From: Pseudidiomarina terrestris
GTDB lineage: Bacteria > Pseudomonadota > Gammaproteobacteria > Enterobacterales > Alteromonadaceae
Direction of reading: 5' to 3'
DNA: 64,000 bases
NCBI RefSeq assembly: GCF_030466405.1
Contig: NZ_JAGGJF010000006.1
Location: 1 to 64,000 of the forward strand
Part shown: one piece after another, positions 47,420 to 59,896 of the stretch
Position numbering within the stretch: the first letter of the stretch is position 1
Layout of the letters: each line of letters starts with the position of its first letter
Notes under the pieces: generated by a model
What the model was told of the DNA's origin: nothing
Database searches by the model: none
Seen by the model: only the letters and a program-made list of their open reading frames with translations
Program-made: the position numbers and the translations under genes

Positions 47420-47461
47420 TTGGACTCCCGTGAGCAACATCGCCTCGATGCGTGTTGCAAA

Positions 47462-50400
47462 TCAAAATTCTAGCGCAATATGTTTCGCACCTAGCTGCTG
47501 TTCCAGTTCGTATAACAGCTCGTCTTCCGGTGTAATATACCATTCTGTCGCGGCCTGATAGCTCGCACTTACGTCTGGGCGCTGATAATCAAATACCAAT
47601 GGGCAAGCGCCGCCGCGATACGCTTCCAGAGTTGCAACCAGGCGCTTAAACCCGGGCCCTTCCAGGTGCTCTGGGCGTAACCTTAAGCGCAATCCCTTAG
47701 CGTACTGTTCGCGCATGCCGGTAATTGTCATAACTTCTCTGGCGGTCATTGTATTGCCACCAGAGTAATCATCAAAGCTGACCTCTCCTTTTATGACCAA
47801 AATTCTGTCTTTGGCCAGAAATTCTTCATAGGATTCGTAATCTTGTGCGAAAAAGCGTACATCAAAACGTGCTGTTTTGTCATCTAAGGTCACAATAGCC
47901 CAGCGCGCGCCTTTTTTATTCACCATCACCCGCATATCTATCACCAGCCCCGCGATGGTGGTCATCTGATCGCGGCCCGTAGGTCTTACATCGGCCAGAT
48001 TGCAGGGCACATAATTACGCAGCTCTTTACGGAATCTGTTGATCGGGTGTCCGGTTAAGTATAGTCCAAGCGTCTCCCGTTCGCCGTCAAGCCATATCGC
48101 TTCCGGCCATTCGGCCACTTGTTCAAACTCATGCTCGATGGCATCCGTTTCAGCAGCGGTGGTTAACACACCGAACAGGTCGGACTGGCCAATGGCTTCG
48201 GCACGGGCGTGCTGCTCGGCCTGGCGCATGGCCTTTTCCAGAGTTGCCATCAAAGCTGCGCGATGCGGTCCCAATGAATCCATTGCGCCGGCACGGATAA
48301 GCTTCTCCATAACCCGGCGATTCAGACGCTTCAGATCGACCCGACAGCAAAAATCAAATAAGTCGGTAAAAGCGCCGCCCTCGTTACGAGCTGCCAGAAT
48401 AGCTTCGATCGGCGCTTCCCCGACACCTTTAATGGCGCCAATGCCATAAACCACATGACCTTGCTCATCGACGGTAAATTTATATTGACCAACATTCACA
48501 TCTGGCGGCAACAACTTCAGCCCCAGCTGCTCGCACTCATCGACCAGAGTCACAATTTTGTCAGTATTGTCCATATCCGCGGACATCACTGCCGCCATGA
48601 ATTCTGCCGGGTAATGGGTTTTCATCCACAGGGTCTGATAGGACACCAGGGCATAGGCCGCGGAGTGTGACTTGTTAAAGCCGTAGCCCGCAAACTTCTC
48701 TACCAGGTCAAAGATCTTCATCGCCAGATCAGGGTCGATGCCGGTGTTCTTGGCACCTTCGGCAAATACCGCCCGTTGCTTGGCCATTTCTTCCGGTTTT
48801 TTCTTACCCATGGCGCGCCGCAACAAATCAGCACCACCGAGGGAGTAACCAGCCAGAACCTGCGCAATCTGCATGACCTGTTCCTGGTAGAGAATAACCC
48901 CGTAAGTAGGCTCCAGGATCGGCTCCAGCCACTCGTGCTGATAATCTTTGTCCGGGTAGGAAATTGGCTCGCGACCGTGCTTCCGGTCGATGAAGTTGTC
49001 GACCATTCCGGACTGCAGTGGTCCCGGGCGAAACAGCGCCACTAATGCGATAATGTCTTCAAAGCTGTCGGGCAGCATTTTCTTGATCAACTGTTTCATG
49101 CCGCTTGATTCAAGCTGAAACACTGCTGTGGTCTGCGCCTTTTTCAGCAGCTTAAAGCAGGCCGGATCGTCAAGCGGTATCTTATCGATGACGATGGCGT
49201 GCTCGCCACGCTTCGCACGCTGAGCATTGACCATGTCGAGTGCCCACTGAATGATGGTCAGCGTACGTAAGCCAAGAAAGTCGAATTTCACCAGACCCGC
49301 AGCTTCAACGTCGTTCTTATCAAACTGCGTGACCGGTTGCTTGCCCTCTTCGTCGCAATACAAAGGCGAGAAATCAGTAATTTTCTTTGGTGCAATCACC
49401 ACGCCACCGGCGTGCTTGCCAGCGTTACGGGTGACGCCTTCCAGAATGCGGGCCATATCGATGAGATCGCGGACATCTTCGTCCTGATCGTAAACCTCGA
49501 CCAGGCGCGGCTCGACGTCAAAGGCCTTGGCCAGCGTCATGCCCGGATCGCCGGGAACCAGCTTGGTAATTTTATCGACGAAGCCATAGGGATGGCCCAG
49601 CACCCGCCCCACGTCCCGGATCGAAGCTTTCGCTGCCATGGTGCCGAAGGTGATGATTTGCGATACGGCCTCGCGCCCATACAAATCGGCGACGTGATCG
49701 ATCACCTCATCGCGACGGTCCATACAAAAGTCGATGTCAAAGTCGGGCATTGAGACCCGTTCCGGGTTAAGGAAACGTTCGAAGAGCAAATCGAGCTCTA
49801 ACGGATCCAGGTCCGTGATCTTCAGCGCGTAAGCGACCAACGAGCCCGCACCTGAACCACGCCCCGGCCCGACCGGAATATTATTGTCTTTCGACCACTG
49901 AATAAACTCCATGACAATCAGGAAGTAGCCGGGAAAGCCCATCTGATTAATCACGTCGAGTTCTATTTTTAAGCGTTCATCATAAGATTTGCGCTGTTCC
50001 AGACGTTCGCTTTCGTCGGGAAACAGCTGCACTAAGCGCTGCTCAAGACCCTCTTGTGATTTCTTCACCAGGAAGTCTTCCGGCGTCATACCGCCAGTCG
50101 GAAATTCCGGCAGCACATATTCGTCCAGAGTAATGGTGACATTGCAGCGCTTAGCAATTTCGACAGTATTGGCCAGCGCCTCCGGCAGATCGGCGAACAA
50201 CTCGGCCATTTCTTCCGGGCTCTTAAGGTATTGTTCCTGAGTGTATTTTTTAGGGCGGCGCTTGTCATCAAGGGTATAGCCATCGGCCACAGCGACCCTG
50301 ACTTCGTGCGCGTGAAAATCTTCCTGCTTTAAAAAGACCACTTCATTAGTGGCGACAACGGGCACGTTCTGCGCGGCGGCCAAGGCTACTGCAGCATGCA

Positions 50401-50974
50401 GGTAATCATCTTCCTGGGGACGGCCAGTACGTAGCAGCTCAAGATAAAAGCGATCAGGAAAATGCTGTTGATAAAAAGCCAGCTCGGTTTCAGCTTCAGC
50501 AAAGCGGTTCTGCAGTAACTTACGACCGACATCCCCTTCCCTGCCGCCACTTAATAACAGTAAGCCTTCCGCGTGTTCCGCTAACCATTCTTTGTTCACA
50601 CAGGGACGGCCCTGCCGATGCCCCGCCAGATAACCGCGGCTAATCAACTGGGTCAGTTGCTGATAACCGGCATTGTTCATGGCTAATGCCGTCAGCCGAA
50701 AAGGCTGCTCCTGACTGTCGGCAGTCCACCCCTCGGGTAGCACCCAGAGATCACAGCCGACGATGGGCTTGAGTCCTTTACTGTGGGTGGTTCGGTAAAA
50801 CCGGACCAGACCACACATATTCATTTGATCCGTCACCGCCAGTGCTGGCATGCCTTTTGCAGCTGTGGCCTCGCAAATCGGTCCGACTTTTGCCAGGCCA
50901 TCGATCATCGAGAAGTCGCTGTGAACGCGTAAATGAATAAACTGGGGAGCTGAAGTTTGCACTGGTTCTGTCAT
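47462..50974 (-). CDS. dnaE: DNA polymerase III alpha subunit
   Basis: Replicative polymerase of 1170 residues (E. coli 1160). PHP domain at residues 11-280 ([19 protein letters not shown]), palm with the catalytic PDFDIDF motif near residue 410 and [14 protein letters not shown] just before, fingers with [19 protein letters not shown], helix-hairpin-helix around residue 860, and an OB domain ([18 protein letters not shown]). It partners epsilon (dnaQ, at 63033 here). It heads dnaE-accA-tilS. No intein or frameshift is seen. Confidence 0.97.
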   Translation of the reverse strand: MTEPVQTSAPQFIHLRVHSDFSMIDGLAKVGPICEATAAKGMPALAVTDQMNMCGLVRFYRTTHSKGLKPIVGCDLWVLPEGWTADSQEQPFRLTALAMNNAGYQQLTQLISRGYLAGHRQGRPCVNKEWLAEHAEGLLLLSGGREGDVGRKLLQNRFAEAETELAFYQQHFPDRFYLELLRTGRPQEDDYLHAAVALAAAQNVPVVATNEVVFLKQEDFHAHEVRVAVADGYTLDDKRRPKKYTQEQYLKSPEEMAELFADLPEALANTVEIAKRCNVTITLDEYVLPEFPTGGMTPEDFLVKKSQEGLEQRLVQLFPDESERLEQRKSYDERLKIELDVINQMGFPGYFLIVMEFIQWSKDNNIPVGPGRGSGAGSLVAYALKITDLDPLELDLLFERFLNPERVSMPDFDIDFCMDRRDEVIDHVADLYGREAVSQIITFGTMAAKASIRDVGRVLGHPYGFVDKITKLVPGDPGMTLAKAFDVEPRLVEVYDQDEDVRDLIDMARILEGVTRNAGKHAGGVVIAPKKITDFSPLYCDEEGKQPVTQFDKNDVEAAGLVKFDFLGLRTLTIIQWALDMVNAQRAKRGEHAIVIDKIPLDDPACFKLLKKAQTTAVFQLESSGMKQLIKKMLPDSFEDIIALVALFRPGPLQSGMVDNFIDRKHGREPISYPDKDYQHEWLEPILEPTYGVILYQEQVMQIAQVLAGYSLGGADLLRRAMGKKKPEEMAKQRAVFAEGAKNTGIDPDLAMKIFDLVEKFAGYGFNKSHSAAYALVSYQTLWMKTHYPAEFMAAVMSADMDNTDKIVTLVDECEQLGLKLLPPDVNVGQYKFTVDEQGHVVYGIGAIKGVGEAPIEAILAARNEGGAFTDLFDFCCRVDLKRLNRRVMEKLIRAGAMDSLGPHRAALMATLEKAMRQAEQHARAEAIGQSDLFGVLTTAAETDAIEHEFEQVAEWPEAIWLDGERETLGLYLTGHPINRFRKELRNYVPCNLADVRPTGRDQMTTIAGLVIDMRVMVNKKGARWAIVTLDDKTARFDVRFFAQDYESYEEFLAKDRILVIKGEVSFDDYSGGNTMTAREVMTITGMREQYAKGLRLRLRPEHLEGPGFKRLVATLEAYRGGACPLVFDYQRPDVSASYQAATEWYITPEDELLYELEQQLGAKHIALEF

Positions 50975-51156
50975 GCGCCTTTATCATTGTCGGAAAGTCG
51001 AACATCAACTCCTATTGTGCCGTATGCGTTGCGCTATGTCATTCTTCAGATTCTGATTCCCCGGAAAAACCTCCAAGCCTTGATTTATTGCTGGAAAAAT
51101 GAGCTTATAGGAAACATGAAATTTACCTGTTGAAGGTCTCAATTGGAGCAAACGTC

Positions 51157-52029
51157 ATGTTAAAACGCCCGATTTACTCGTCTTTGTTGGTGTTCAGTCT
51201 GCTTATTCCCGGGGTTTCTGTTGCGGCAGATGATGCGCATGAAATCGAAACCATCAGTACTGGCCACCGCTTTACCGAGGGCCCGCTTTGGTATAATAAC
51301 CAACTCTGGTTCTCCGATATTCCAAATACTACCGTTTATACATGGAGTCCCGACGGCACTACAGAAGTTGCCGTCCGCCCCTCAGGCCAAGCCAACGGTC
51401 TGGCTTTAGATAACGACCAGCGTTTACTCATGGCGCAACATAGCACTCGGCGCATCGCACGGCTGAATGACGATGGCAGCCAAACTGCATTAGCCAGCTC
51501 CTATCAGGGCAATCGGCTGAATAGTCCCAATGATCTTACCGTTGCCGCCGATGGCAGTATTTACTTTACCGATCCGCCCTTTGCCATTGCCGAAGAAGAC
51601 AACGAGCTTGGCTTCGCTGGCGTCTTCAAAATCTCCGCAACAGGCGAACTCAGCTTGTTAGATGATGCGCTGGAATTGCCGAATGGGATTGCCTTAAGCC
51701 CCGATCAAACCACGCTCTATGTTAACGATGCCTATCAATGGATAATTTATGCCTACGACCTGGGGCCCAACGGAGTATCCAACAAACGCACTTTTGCCCG
51801 GCTTGAAGGCACGTATGATCAGGGTATGGATGGCATCAGCGTGGCCAGCGACGGTACGCTCTATGTTGCCGGCCCAGAGGGAATTTACACCTACGCAGCC
51901 GACGGTGAACTATTGGAAATCATTGAGTTACCTGATTTTACGTCGAACGTTGCTGTGGTTGAGACCGACAGCCGTGTTCTCTACGTGACCAATCAGACTG
52001 AGGTGCTTAGAATTAAACTCAACAAGTAA
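51157..52029 (+). CDS. exported SMP-30/gluconolactonase-like protein
   Basis: Six-bladed beta-propeller of 290 residues with a signal peptide (YSSLLVFSLLIPGVSVAA). TEGPLWYNNQLWFSDIPN, NRLNSPNDLTVAADGSIYFTDPPF and LPNGIALSPDQTTLYVNDA carry the Glu, Asn and Asp that bind the divalent metal in SMP-30/LRE enzymes. Such proteins hydrolyse lactones; export suggests a periplasmic substrate. I chose the ATG at 51157, with GGAG upstream. It is the first gene in a rightward group with a beta-lactamase-like gene 34 bases later. Confidence 0.88.
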   Translation: MLKRPIYSSLLVFSLLIPGVSVAADDAHEIETISTGHRFTEGPLWYNNQLWFSDIPNTTVYTWSPDGTTEVAVRPSGQANGLALDNDQRLLMAQHSTRRIARLNDDGSQTALASSYQGNRLNSPNDLTVAADGSIYFTDPPFAIAEEDNELGFAGVFKISATGELSLLDDALELPNGIALSPDQTTLYVNDAYQWIIYAYDLGPNGVSNKRTFARLEGTYDQGMDGISVASDGTLYVAGPEGIYTYAADGELLEIIELPDFTSNVAVVETDSRVLYVTNQTEVLRIKLNK

Positions 52030-52063
52030 ACAACCAAGGTTCAGTAACCTAACAGGAAAGTCT

Positions 52064-53476
52064 ATGCGAAAGTCAGCTTTATTCAATCGTCTTGCCGTGC
52101 TGCCACTGGCATTGATCAGTGTTTTTGCGCAGGCCGCGGAAGAAACAGAAGCCACCCTCAATGCCTATGCTGCTGGCTACGTTGCAGGCTTTACCTGTAG
52201 CGCGACCTTTAATGGCAATAAGAATGCTGAGCAAATCCGGGAACATGAGTTAGGTGGCATATATCCACTGATTGCAGAGCGGGTAGAACAGTTGACGGCT
52301 GAGGTAAACCAGCAACATAAATGGGTCCGGGTTAAATACGATAATGGCGCCCGTGAACGCATTTCAGTGTGGCGGCCTAAGCTGGGTTGTGTTGACCTTC
52401 CCGTCGGCGCAACTCTTGAGGCAGAGCGACATTTGGCGAACCCGTTTGCCACATCGCCTACGCCAGCACTGGATAGCGGCGCGCCCTGGCAGCTGGATGA
52501 AACTCCATTAACGGAAGCGCAGCAGCAAGCTCTTGCCGCTGTGGTTGAGCAAGCTTTTAGCAAGCATTACGGCGCCGGCGCCCGCACCTCAGCAGTCATT
52601 GTTGCCACTCCTGAACATCTGCTCGCGGAGCGCTATTTAGAAGGATTCACACCGGAGACAGCGCAGCGAACCTGGTCCGTTGCCAAAAGTATTGGCGCCA
52701 GTGTTATCGGTGCCGCGGCCTATCAACGCTTACTGGAAGTTAGTGAGCCCGCAGCATTAGCGAACTGGTCTCACCCAGCAGATCCACGCGCTGCAATTAC
52801 ACTAGAGAATTTACTGCATATGGCCTCGGGCCTGGATAGCAATCAAGCGGGAAATCGCACCGACCGAGTCTATATGGGCGGCGGTCTGGTCAGTGATACC
52901 GCCACTGAGACCGCGCTTGAGGTCACCCCCGGAGAGCGCTGGAAATACGCCAATAACGACACTATGCTAGCGCTGCGTACCCTGCGCGAACGCTTTGCAA
53001 CCCTTGACGATTATCTGCGCTTTCCATTTGTTGCGCTGCTGGACAAAATCGGTATGCAGCACACCTACCTTGAAACGGATTGGCAAGGTGACTTTATTCT
53101 CTCCTCGCAAGTCTGGACCACGGCGCGTGATTTAGCTCGTCTTGGTGTACTTCATCTGAATAACGGTGTCTGGCATGGTGAGCAATTGCTGCCGGAAGAC
53201 TGGCTGGCTTACATTAGTAGTGAAGCTCCAGCACAACCGCCCACAGGAAGCCCAGGCTATGGCGCGCAGTGGTGGTTATACAACGAACGTTTTCCCGAGC
53301 TGCCTGATGATACTATTGCAGCGCGCGGGAATCGCGGCCAGTTTCTGGTCATTATCCCAAGTCGGAATCTGATTGTGGTTCGCCGTGGTTACGATTTCGC
53401 AGGACAAGCTGGATTTAACGAACACGATTTCACCCGCGACGTACTTCGTGCATTAGCAACTAAAACGGCTCAGTAA
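52064..53476 (+). CDS. class C beta-lactamase-like serine hydrolase
   Basis: Exported protein of 470 residues. After a signal peptide, an N-terminal part of about 120 residues with two Cys (FTCSATF, PKLGCVDLP) precedes the serine hydrolase domain. The catalytic SxxK is in TWSVAKSIG and the YxN in WKYANNDT; a G-rich NRGQFLVIIP stretch lies near the end. The family includes esterases, DD-peptidases and related enzymes; there is no reason to assume antibiotic resistance. It is 13 bases upstream of the HEPN-like gene. Confidence 0.87.
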   Translation: MRKSALFNRLAVLPLALISVFAQAAEETEATLNAYAAGYVAGFTCSATFNGNKNAEQIREHELGGIYPLIAERVEQLTAEVNQQHKWVRVKYDNGARERISVWRPKLGCVDLPVGATLEAERHLANPFATSPTPALDSGAPWQLDETPLTEAQQQALAAVVEQAFSKHYGAGARTSAVIVATPEHLLAERYLEGFTPETAQRTWSVAKSIGASVIGAAAYQRLLEVSEPAALANWSHPADPRAAITLENLLHMASGLDSNQAGNRTDRVYMGGGLVSDTATETALEVTPGERWKYANNDTMLALRTLRERFATLDDYLRFPFVALLDKIGMQHTYLETDWQGDFILSSQVWTTARDLARLGVLHLNNGVWHGEQLLPEDWLAYISSEAPAQPPTGSPGYGAQWWLYNERFPELPDDTIAARGNRGQFLVIIPSRNLIVVRRGYDFAGQAGFNEHDFTRDVLRALATKTAQ

Positions 53477-53489
53477 CAAGGAGTTCAGC

Positions 53490-54179
53490 ATGGATGAGTG
53501 GAAGGTTCCGAACCAGCTGACTCACACGATGCTTAAAGCATTTCAACGCAAACAAAGGGAGACCTGGTCTAAAGGTCTCTCCTTGCGAGTGCATCGTGCC
53601 TTAAGCTGGTTAGACCGCGCCGAGCAGGAGCGCCACAGCAAGGATTTAGACGCGGAGTTTTTGTTTCTTTGGATTGGTTTTAATGCAGCTTACGCCAGTG
53701 AGTACAGCCAGGACAGCCGACTCAATCAGCGTGATGCCTACGCCGCTTTTTTCGAACGCATCCTTACCTATGATCAAAGCCAGCAGCTGTATGCCATGAT
53801 TTGGGAACACTATCCCAATAAGATTCGTACCCTGATGAACAATCCCTATGTATTTCAGCCGTTCTGGGACAGCGCCACCGGCCGTAGTGAGCCCGATGCC
53901 TGGAAAGCTTCATTTGATTCTGCCAAGCGTGCTGGACACAAGGCCTTAGCAGAACGTGATGTGGTCACTAGTCTAAGTATTATCATGGATCGCCTGTACA
54001 CCTTGCGCAATCAGCTCGTGCATGGGGGAGCGACCTGGAATGGGCAGCTGAACCGGGATCAGTTGCGTGATGGCTGCGGCATTTTAGCTCATTTGCTGCC
54101 CATGATTATTCAGTTGATGATGTTTAATGGTAATGACCTATGGGGCGATGCTGCCTATTTCATGGACCAGCAATCATGA
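53490..54179 (+). CDS. HEPN-like protein
   Basis: Protein of 229 residues, all-helical by appearance. Near residue 172 it has LRNQLVHGG, the Rx4-6H motif found in Apea-like HEPN domains, many of which are RNases; FLFLWIGFNAAYASEY near residue 55 is the other conserved piece of this family. It is not preceded by a minimal nucleotidyltransferase, the usual toxin-antitoxin partner. Instead it follows a serine hydrolase gene and overlaps a YqiA-like hydrolase gene by 4 bases. I cannot assign a target; RNA cleavage is a family-based guess. Confidence 0.75.
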   Translation: MDEWKVPNQLTHTMLKAFQRKQRETWSKGLSLRVHRALSWLDRAEQERHSKDLDAEFLFLWIGFNAAYASEYSQDSRLNQRDAYAAFFERILTYDQSQQLYAMIWEHYPNKIRTLMNNPYVFQPFWDSATGRSEPDAWKASFDSAKRAGHKALAERDVVTSLSIIMDRLYTLRNQLVHGGATWNGQLNRDQLRDGCGILAHLLPMIIQLMMFNGNDLWGDAAYFMDQQS

Positions 54180-54781
54180 CAACACCGGTCATTATATTTA
54201 TTCACGGCTTTGGGTCCAATGGCTACGGTAGTAAAGCACAGGCGATGCGCGAGTACTGCCAGCAGCACTCTATCCCTTACAGTGCGCCATCGCTCTCGCA
54301 TATTCCCGACCTGGCGTTACAAACCTTGCGTGAGCTTATCGAGCAATTGCAGCGGGTCTCCGGTGAACGGAGCCTGTGCCTGATGGGCTCATCACTGGGT
54401 GGCTTTTATGCTCAGGTGCTGGCGCTTGAGTATGAATTACCGGTGGTACTTATCAATCCATCTATGCATGCCGGTCGCTCGTTGCGACGGGCACTGGGAA
54501 CAGCCATCAATTATTATGATGACAGCCCTTACCAGTGGCGGGAAAGTTATGTCGACATGCTCGATAAACTTGAACCTTCCTATCCTTTGTCTTTCAGCAA
54601 AGAGCAATGCTGGTTACTGGCGCAAACCGCTGATGAGCTGCTCGATTACCGTGAAGCAGTACAAGCTCTCCCACAAGCAAAACATACGATTGAGCCCGGT
54701 GGCGACCATGGCTTCCAGGGCTTTGCCAGTCACATCCCTGAAATCGTATCTTTTTTCAGGTACGCAATTACATCTACCTGA
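54176..54781 (+). CDS. YqiA/YcfP-like alpha/beta hydrolase
   Basis: Cytosolic esterase-like protein of 201 residues. IFIHGFGSNGYGSKAQAM is the oxyanion region, LMGSSLGGFYAQVLA the nucleophilic elbow (G-S-S-L-G), INPSMHAG a family mark, and GGDHGFQGF holds the catalytic His. This is the UPF0227 (YqiA/YcfP) type, whose physiological substrate is unknown. The ATG at 54176 overlaps the HEPN-like stop (ATGA); 12 more codons upstream are open but overlap that gene. Coupled translation with the HEPN-like protein is notable. Confidence 0.85.
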   Translation: MTTPVIIFIHGFGSNGYGSKAQAMREYCQQHSIPYSAPSLSHIPDLALQTLRELIEQLQRVSGERSLCLMGSSLGGFYAQVLALEYELPVVLINPSMHAGRSLRRALGTAINYYDDSPYQWRESYVDMLDKLEPSYPLSFSKEQCWLLAQTADELLDYREAVQALPQAKHTIEPGGDHGFQGFASHIPEIVSFFRYAITST

Positions 54782-54853
54782 GCTGTGCAAATTCTAGACA
54801 CCCTCAGTTTTTCCCGTTATTGTTCAGACTAAAGCCTTAGACAGTAAGCCCTT

Positions 54854-56869
54854 ATGAATCGCCGTTCGATTTACGCAAAGTCCTGTATTGCCATTTCCAG
54901 CCTGCTACTGGTCGTCTTTTCGTTGCCATTGTCGGCCTCGAACCTGCCTAGCTTTTTCGATTTTAATGAAAAAAATGCGCGCGCACAGACGCCGGCCCGT
55001 GATCTGGCATTAGAAGCCCAATTGGATGCGTTAATGGACGCTGATTTCGTGCCCTCAGACACTCAGGCGCTAGATGAGCTGCTACGCGACGTAGATGTAA
55101 ACACGCCCATTGAAACCTTTGTACGTGCTCAGGGCTATCAGATTCTTCGGCTTGCCATGCAAGACAATTTAACGGCCGCGTTGGTTATTGCCGAAGAAGT
55201 TGAACAACTGGCCACGGCCGCTGACAATCTTAACGCGATCGCCGAAATTAATGTGATCATCGCCGAGGCTCATGTCGCAAACGAGAAGTTCGATAAAGCA
55301 TCGACTCGCGTCGAGCGCATTCTTGAGTTGCTGCCCAGGGTCAGCAATGTCCGGATAAGGTTTCATGCCAATCATTTAGTTGCTCGTATTTTACAAAACA
55401 ACAATGACACCTCTGATGCTCTCGAATATTTGCTCGCTGCACAGGCCCTTTTACCATTAACTGAAGCTCAGGGACAACAACGCCGGCGCCACTTCCTTAG
55501 CCTCCACCTTGCGCGTATACAGGCCAATCTCGGCCGCTGGGCGGCTTCTATGGCAACTGCTGAGAACGCGATTGAAGACACCAGACGTACCGGTATCCGC
55601 ACCCACCTGCCTGACCTTTACCTGGTCCGGGCGTACTCGAAACAATATCAGAACGGTCCATCCCAAAGTATTGTCGACGCTTTTCTGGAAGCCGCGCAGG
55701 TCGCCCGTGACATGGGTAATGCCCGGGTCGAGATGCTGTCGTACAACAATGCGGGTGCCACCAAGCTGCACCTGAATGAACTCAACGATGCAACACAGTA
55801 TCTGCAGCAAGGCCTGGTCATCGCAAGGCGCATTGGCAATATCAATGAGCGCTCAGTAACCGAGTTTAATTTAGGCTACATCAAGGTCTTGCAGGAACAG
55901 TACGATGCAGGCATTACTGAGATGTTGGCTGCCGCTGAAGTGTTTAATGGATTCGCGTTAAAGCGTGAGCAAGCGATACTGCTCACCCATATAGCCAGAG
56001 CCTACGAACTGGCCGGGCGCTATCAGGAACAGGCGGAAACGCTGAAAAAACAAGCGGCACTTCGTCAAGAAGTCGCCGAAACTCAGCGTGAACAGCAGAT
56101 TAATGAGTTACAAGTTCGTTACGAAGCTGCCGAAAAGTCCTACGAGATCAAGTTACTGGAACAACAGGCCGAGCTGCAACGTCAGGAGCTCGCCAGCCAG
56201 GAACGCAAGCAGGATTTCGTTGTCCTTGCCGGGGCTTTTATGTTGGTTTTGCTGATAGTTTTCGCCGGTGTTTATCGTAAGACCAGAAAGCTAAACTTAC
56301 TGCTTAACAAAGCCAACGCGGAGCTGCAAGAGCAATCATTACGTGATCCTTTGACAGGTTTACATAACCGGCGTGCTATTTACGATCGCCTGTTACGTGA
56401 CGAGCAACGTATCTATACGGGAAACCACGCAGTGTTTATCCTTGATATCGATCACTTTAAAACCATTAACGATAAATACGGGCATTCGATCGGTGACGAA
56501 GTGTTAATAGAGTTTGGGCGTCGACTCAAACAGGCGACACGTAGCAGTGATATGGCAATTCGCTGGGGCGGCGAAGAATTCCTGCTTATCCTCGAAAATG
56601 TGCAAACCGAGCAGGTGATGCAGGTGGCGCGTAAGCTATTGACTGAGATCGGTGAAAAACCATTCCATACCAGCGCCGGGCGGCTGCATATCACGCTAAG
56701 TGGTGGCTGCACCGTCATGACCAGTGCCAAAGAGCAGATGCCTCCGAACTGGGATGACACGGTTCGACTCGTTGACGAGCTGCTTTATCAAGCCAAGAAT
56801 GAAGGGCGTAATCGAATCCGCTATCAACCTGATTCCGGCCCCCGTGAAACTATTTATTTGCGCCCATAA
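54854..56869 (+). CDS. diguanylate cyclase with periplasmic TPR sensor
   Basis: Sensor of 671 residues that should make cyclic di-GMP. A signal/anchor segment is followed by about 420 residues of helical TPR-like repeats outside the membrane, a transmembrane helix at about 455-475, a short coiled coil, and a GGDEF domain. The active site is RWGGEEFLLI (GGEEF near residue 573) and the RSSD five residues before it is a complete inhibitory I-site. The cyclase therefore looks active and subject to product inhibition. It is last in a rightward cluster, 72 bases after the YqiA-like gene, and ends in a strong terminator. Confidence 0.92.
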   Translation: MNRRSIYAKSCIAISSLLLVVFSLPLSASNLPSFFDFNEKNARAQTPARDLALEAQLDALMDADFVPSDTQALDELLRDVDVNTPIETFVRAQGYQILRLAMQDNLTAALVIAEEVEQLATAADNLNAIAEINVIIAEAHVANEKFDKASTRVERILELLPRVSNVRIRFHANHLVARILQNNNDTSDALEYLLAAQALLPLTEAQGQQRRRHFLSLHLARIQANLGRWAASMATAENAIEDTRRTGIRTHLPDLYLVRAYSKQYQNGPSQSIVDAFLEAAQVARDMGNARVEMLSYNNAGATKLHLNELNDATQYLQQGLVIARRIGNINERSVTEFNLGYIKVLQEQYDAGITEMLAAAEVFNGFALKREQAILLTHIARAYELAGRYQEQAETLKKQAALRQEVAETQREQQINELQVRYEAAEKSYEIKLLEQQAELQRQELASQERKQDFVVLAGAFMLVLLIVFAGVYRKTRKLNLLLNKANAELQEQSLRDPLTGLHNRRAIYDRLLRDEQRIYTGNHAVFILDIDHFKTINDKYGHSIGDEVLIEFGRRLKQATRSSDMAIRWGGEEFLLILENVQTEQVMQVARKLLTEIGEKPFHTSAGRLHITLSGGCTVMTSAKEQMPPNWDDTVRLVDELLYQAKNEGRNRIRYQPDSGPRETIYLRP

Positions 56870-56907
56870 AAAAAACCGCGCGAGTTACCTCGGCGCGGTT
56901 TTTTATA
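56870..56907. terminator. bidirectional terminator between DGC and icd
   Basis: A GC-rich stem (AAACCGCGC... with ...GCGCGGTTT) with A and T runs on both sides separates the convergent cyclase and icd genes. It can end both. Confidence 0.9.
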
Positions 56908-56926
56908 AGGTTTCATCGACCTATTT

Positions 56927-59161
<2,235 letters not shown>

Positions 59162-59350
59162 TTACTAGGTTCGGAAAGGATTAGAAAAGTGGCGCGAAGT
59201 ATAGCAAGGATGGGCAATATAGACCAGTCAGCCTAACTTAAATTCCACTATTCATGGTGTTTATTACTCTTCTCATAAATTGACAGTTATCCGTTTGCAA
59301 ACTAGGAATAAGTAACCGCGTGACAACGCATAATAATTAAGGAGCGAGAA

Positions 59351-59839
59351 ATGACATTGCGATGGATCAAAGTTCTTCTGGTACTCAGCATGGGGCTGAT
59401 GTGCCTGTTCTATGCTTTGCAAAACATAGCAAATCTGGATGCAGTCTACTATTTTGTCGGCTCAGTGCTTACCATGGCTGATCACGAATACTATCCCAAT
59501 ACGTTCGCTTTTGCTGTTGAGGGGAATGGGCTCATCCAGGTCGCTTCCTGGATTATTATTTTACTCGAGGCGCTGGCCGGCTTATTGTTTCTGTTCGCGG
59601 CCTGGCTACTGATCAAGCAAATCAACTCCCCCGCCATTGTCTTTCAAAAAACCAAATCCATGACCTTTATCGCAGCGGGTGTTGCGACCTTAGTCTGGTT
59701 TGGCTTGTTTCATGTGCTCGGCGGTGCCTTCTTCCAAATGTGGCAAACACCTCTCGGCGATAGTGCCTTTAAAGGCTCCTTTACTTATTTCGCTTCAATA
59801 TTGCTGATCACCTTTTTCGTCAATCTGCACGAAGACTAA
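59351..59839 (+). CDS. DUF2165 membrane protein
   Basis: Small inner-membrane protein of 162 residues with four hydrophobic helices. It matches DUF2165: LMCLFYALQNIANLDAVYYFVGSVLTMADHEYYPN (residues 17-51) and WFGLFHVLGGAFFQMWQ in the third helix region. The function is unknown. AAGGAGCGAGAA precedes the ATG. It stands alone between icd and dcp, ending in a hairpin shared with the convergent peptidase gene. Confidence 0.85.
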   Translation: MTLRWIKVLLVLSMGLMCLFYALQNIANLDAVYYFVGSVLTMADHEYYPNTFAFAVEGNGLIQVASWIIILLEALAGLLFLFAAWLLIKQINSPAIVFQKTKSMTFIAAGVATLVWFGLFHVLGGAFFQMWQTPLGDSAFKGSFTYFASILLITFFVNLHED

Positions 59840-59840
59840 A

Positions 59841-59870
59841 AAAAAAGCAGGCACCAAGTGCCTGCTTTGT
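59841..59870 (-). terminator. rho-independent terminator of M3 peptidase gene
   Basis: Perfect 8-bp stem GCAGGCAC/GTGCCTGC with loop CAA; on the minus strand it is followed by a long T run, so it is mainly a terminator for the leftward peptidase gene. Confidence 0.88.
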
Positions 59871-59896
59871 GAACCTAAACGCTTGGCGTTTTAGTT

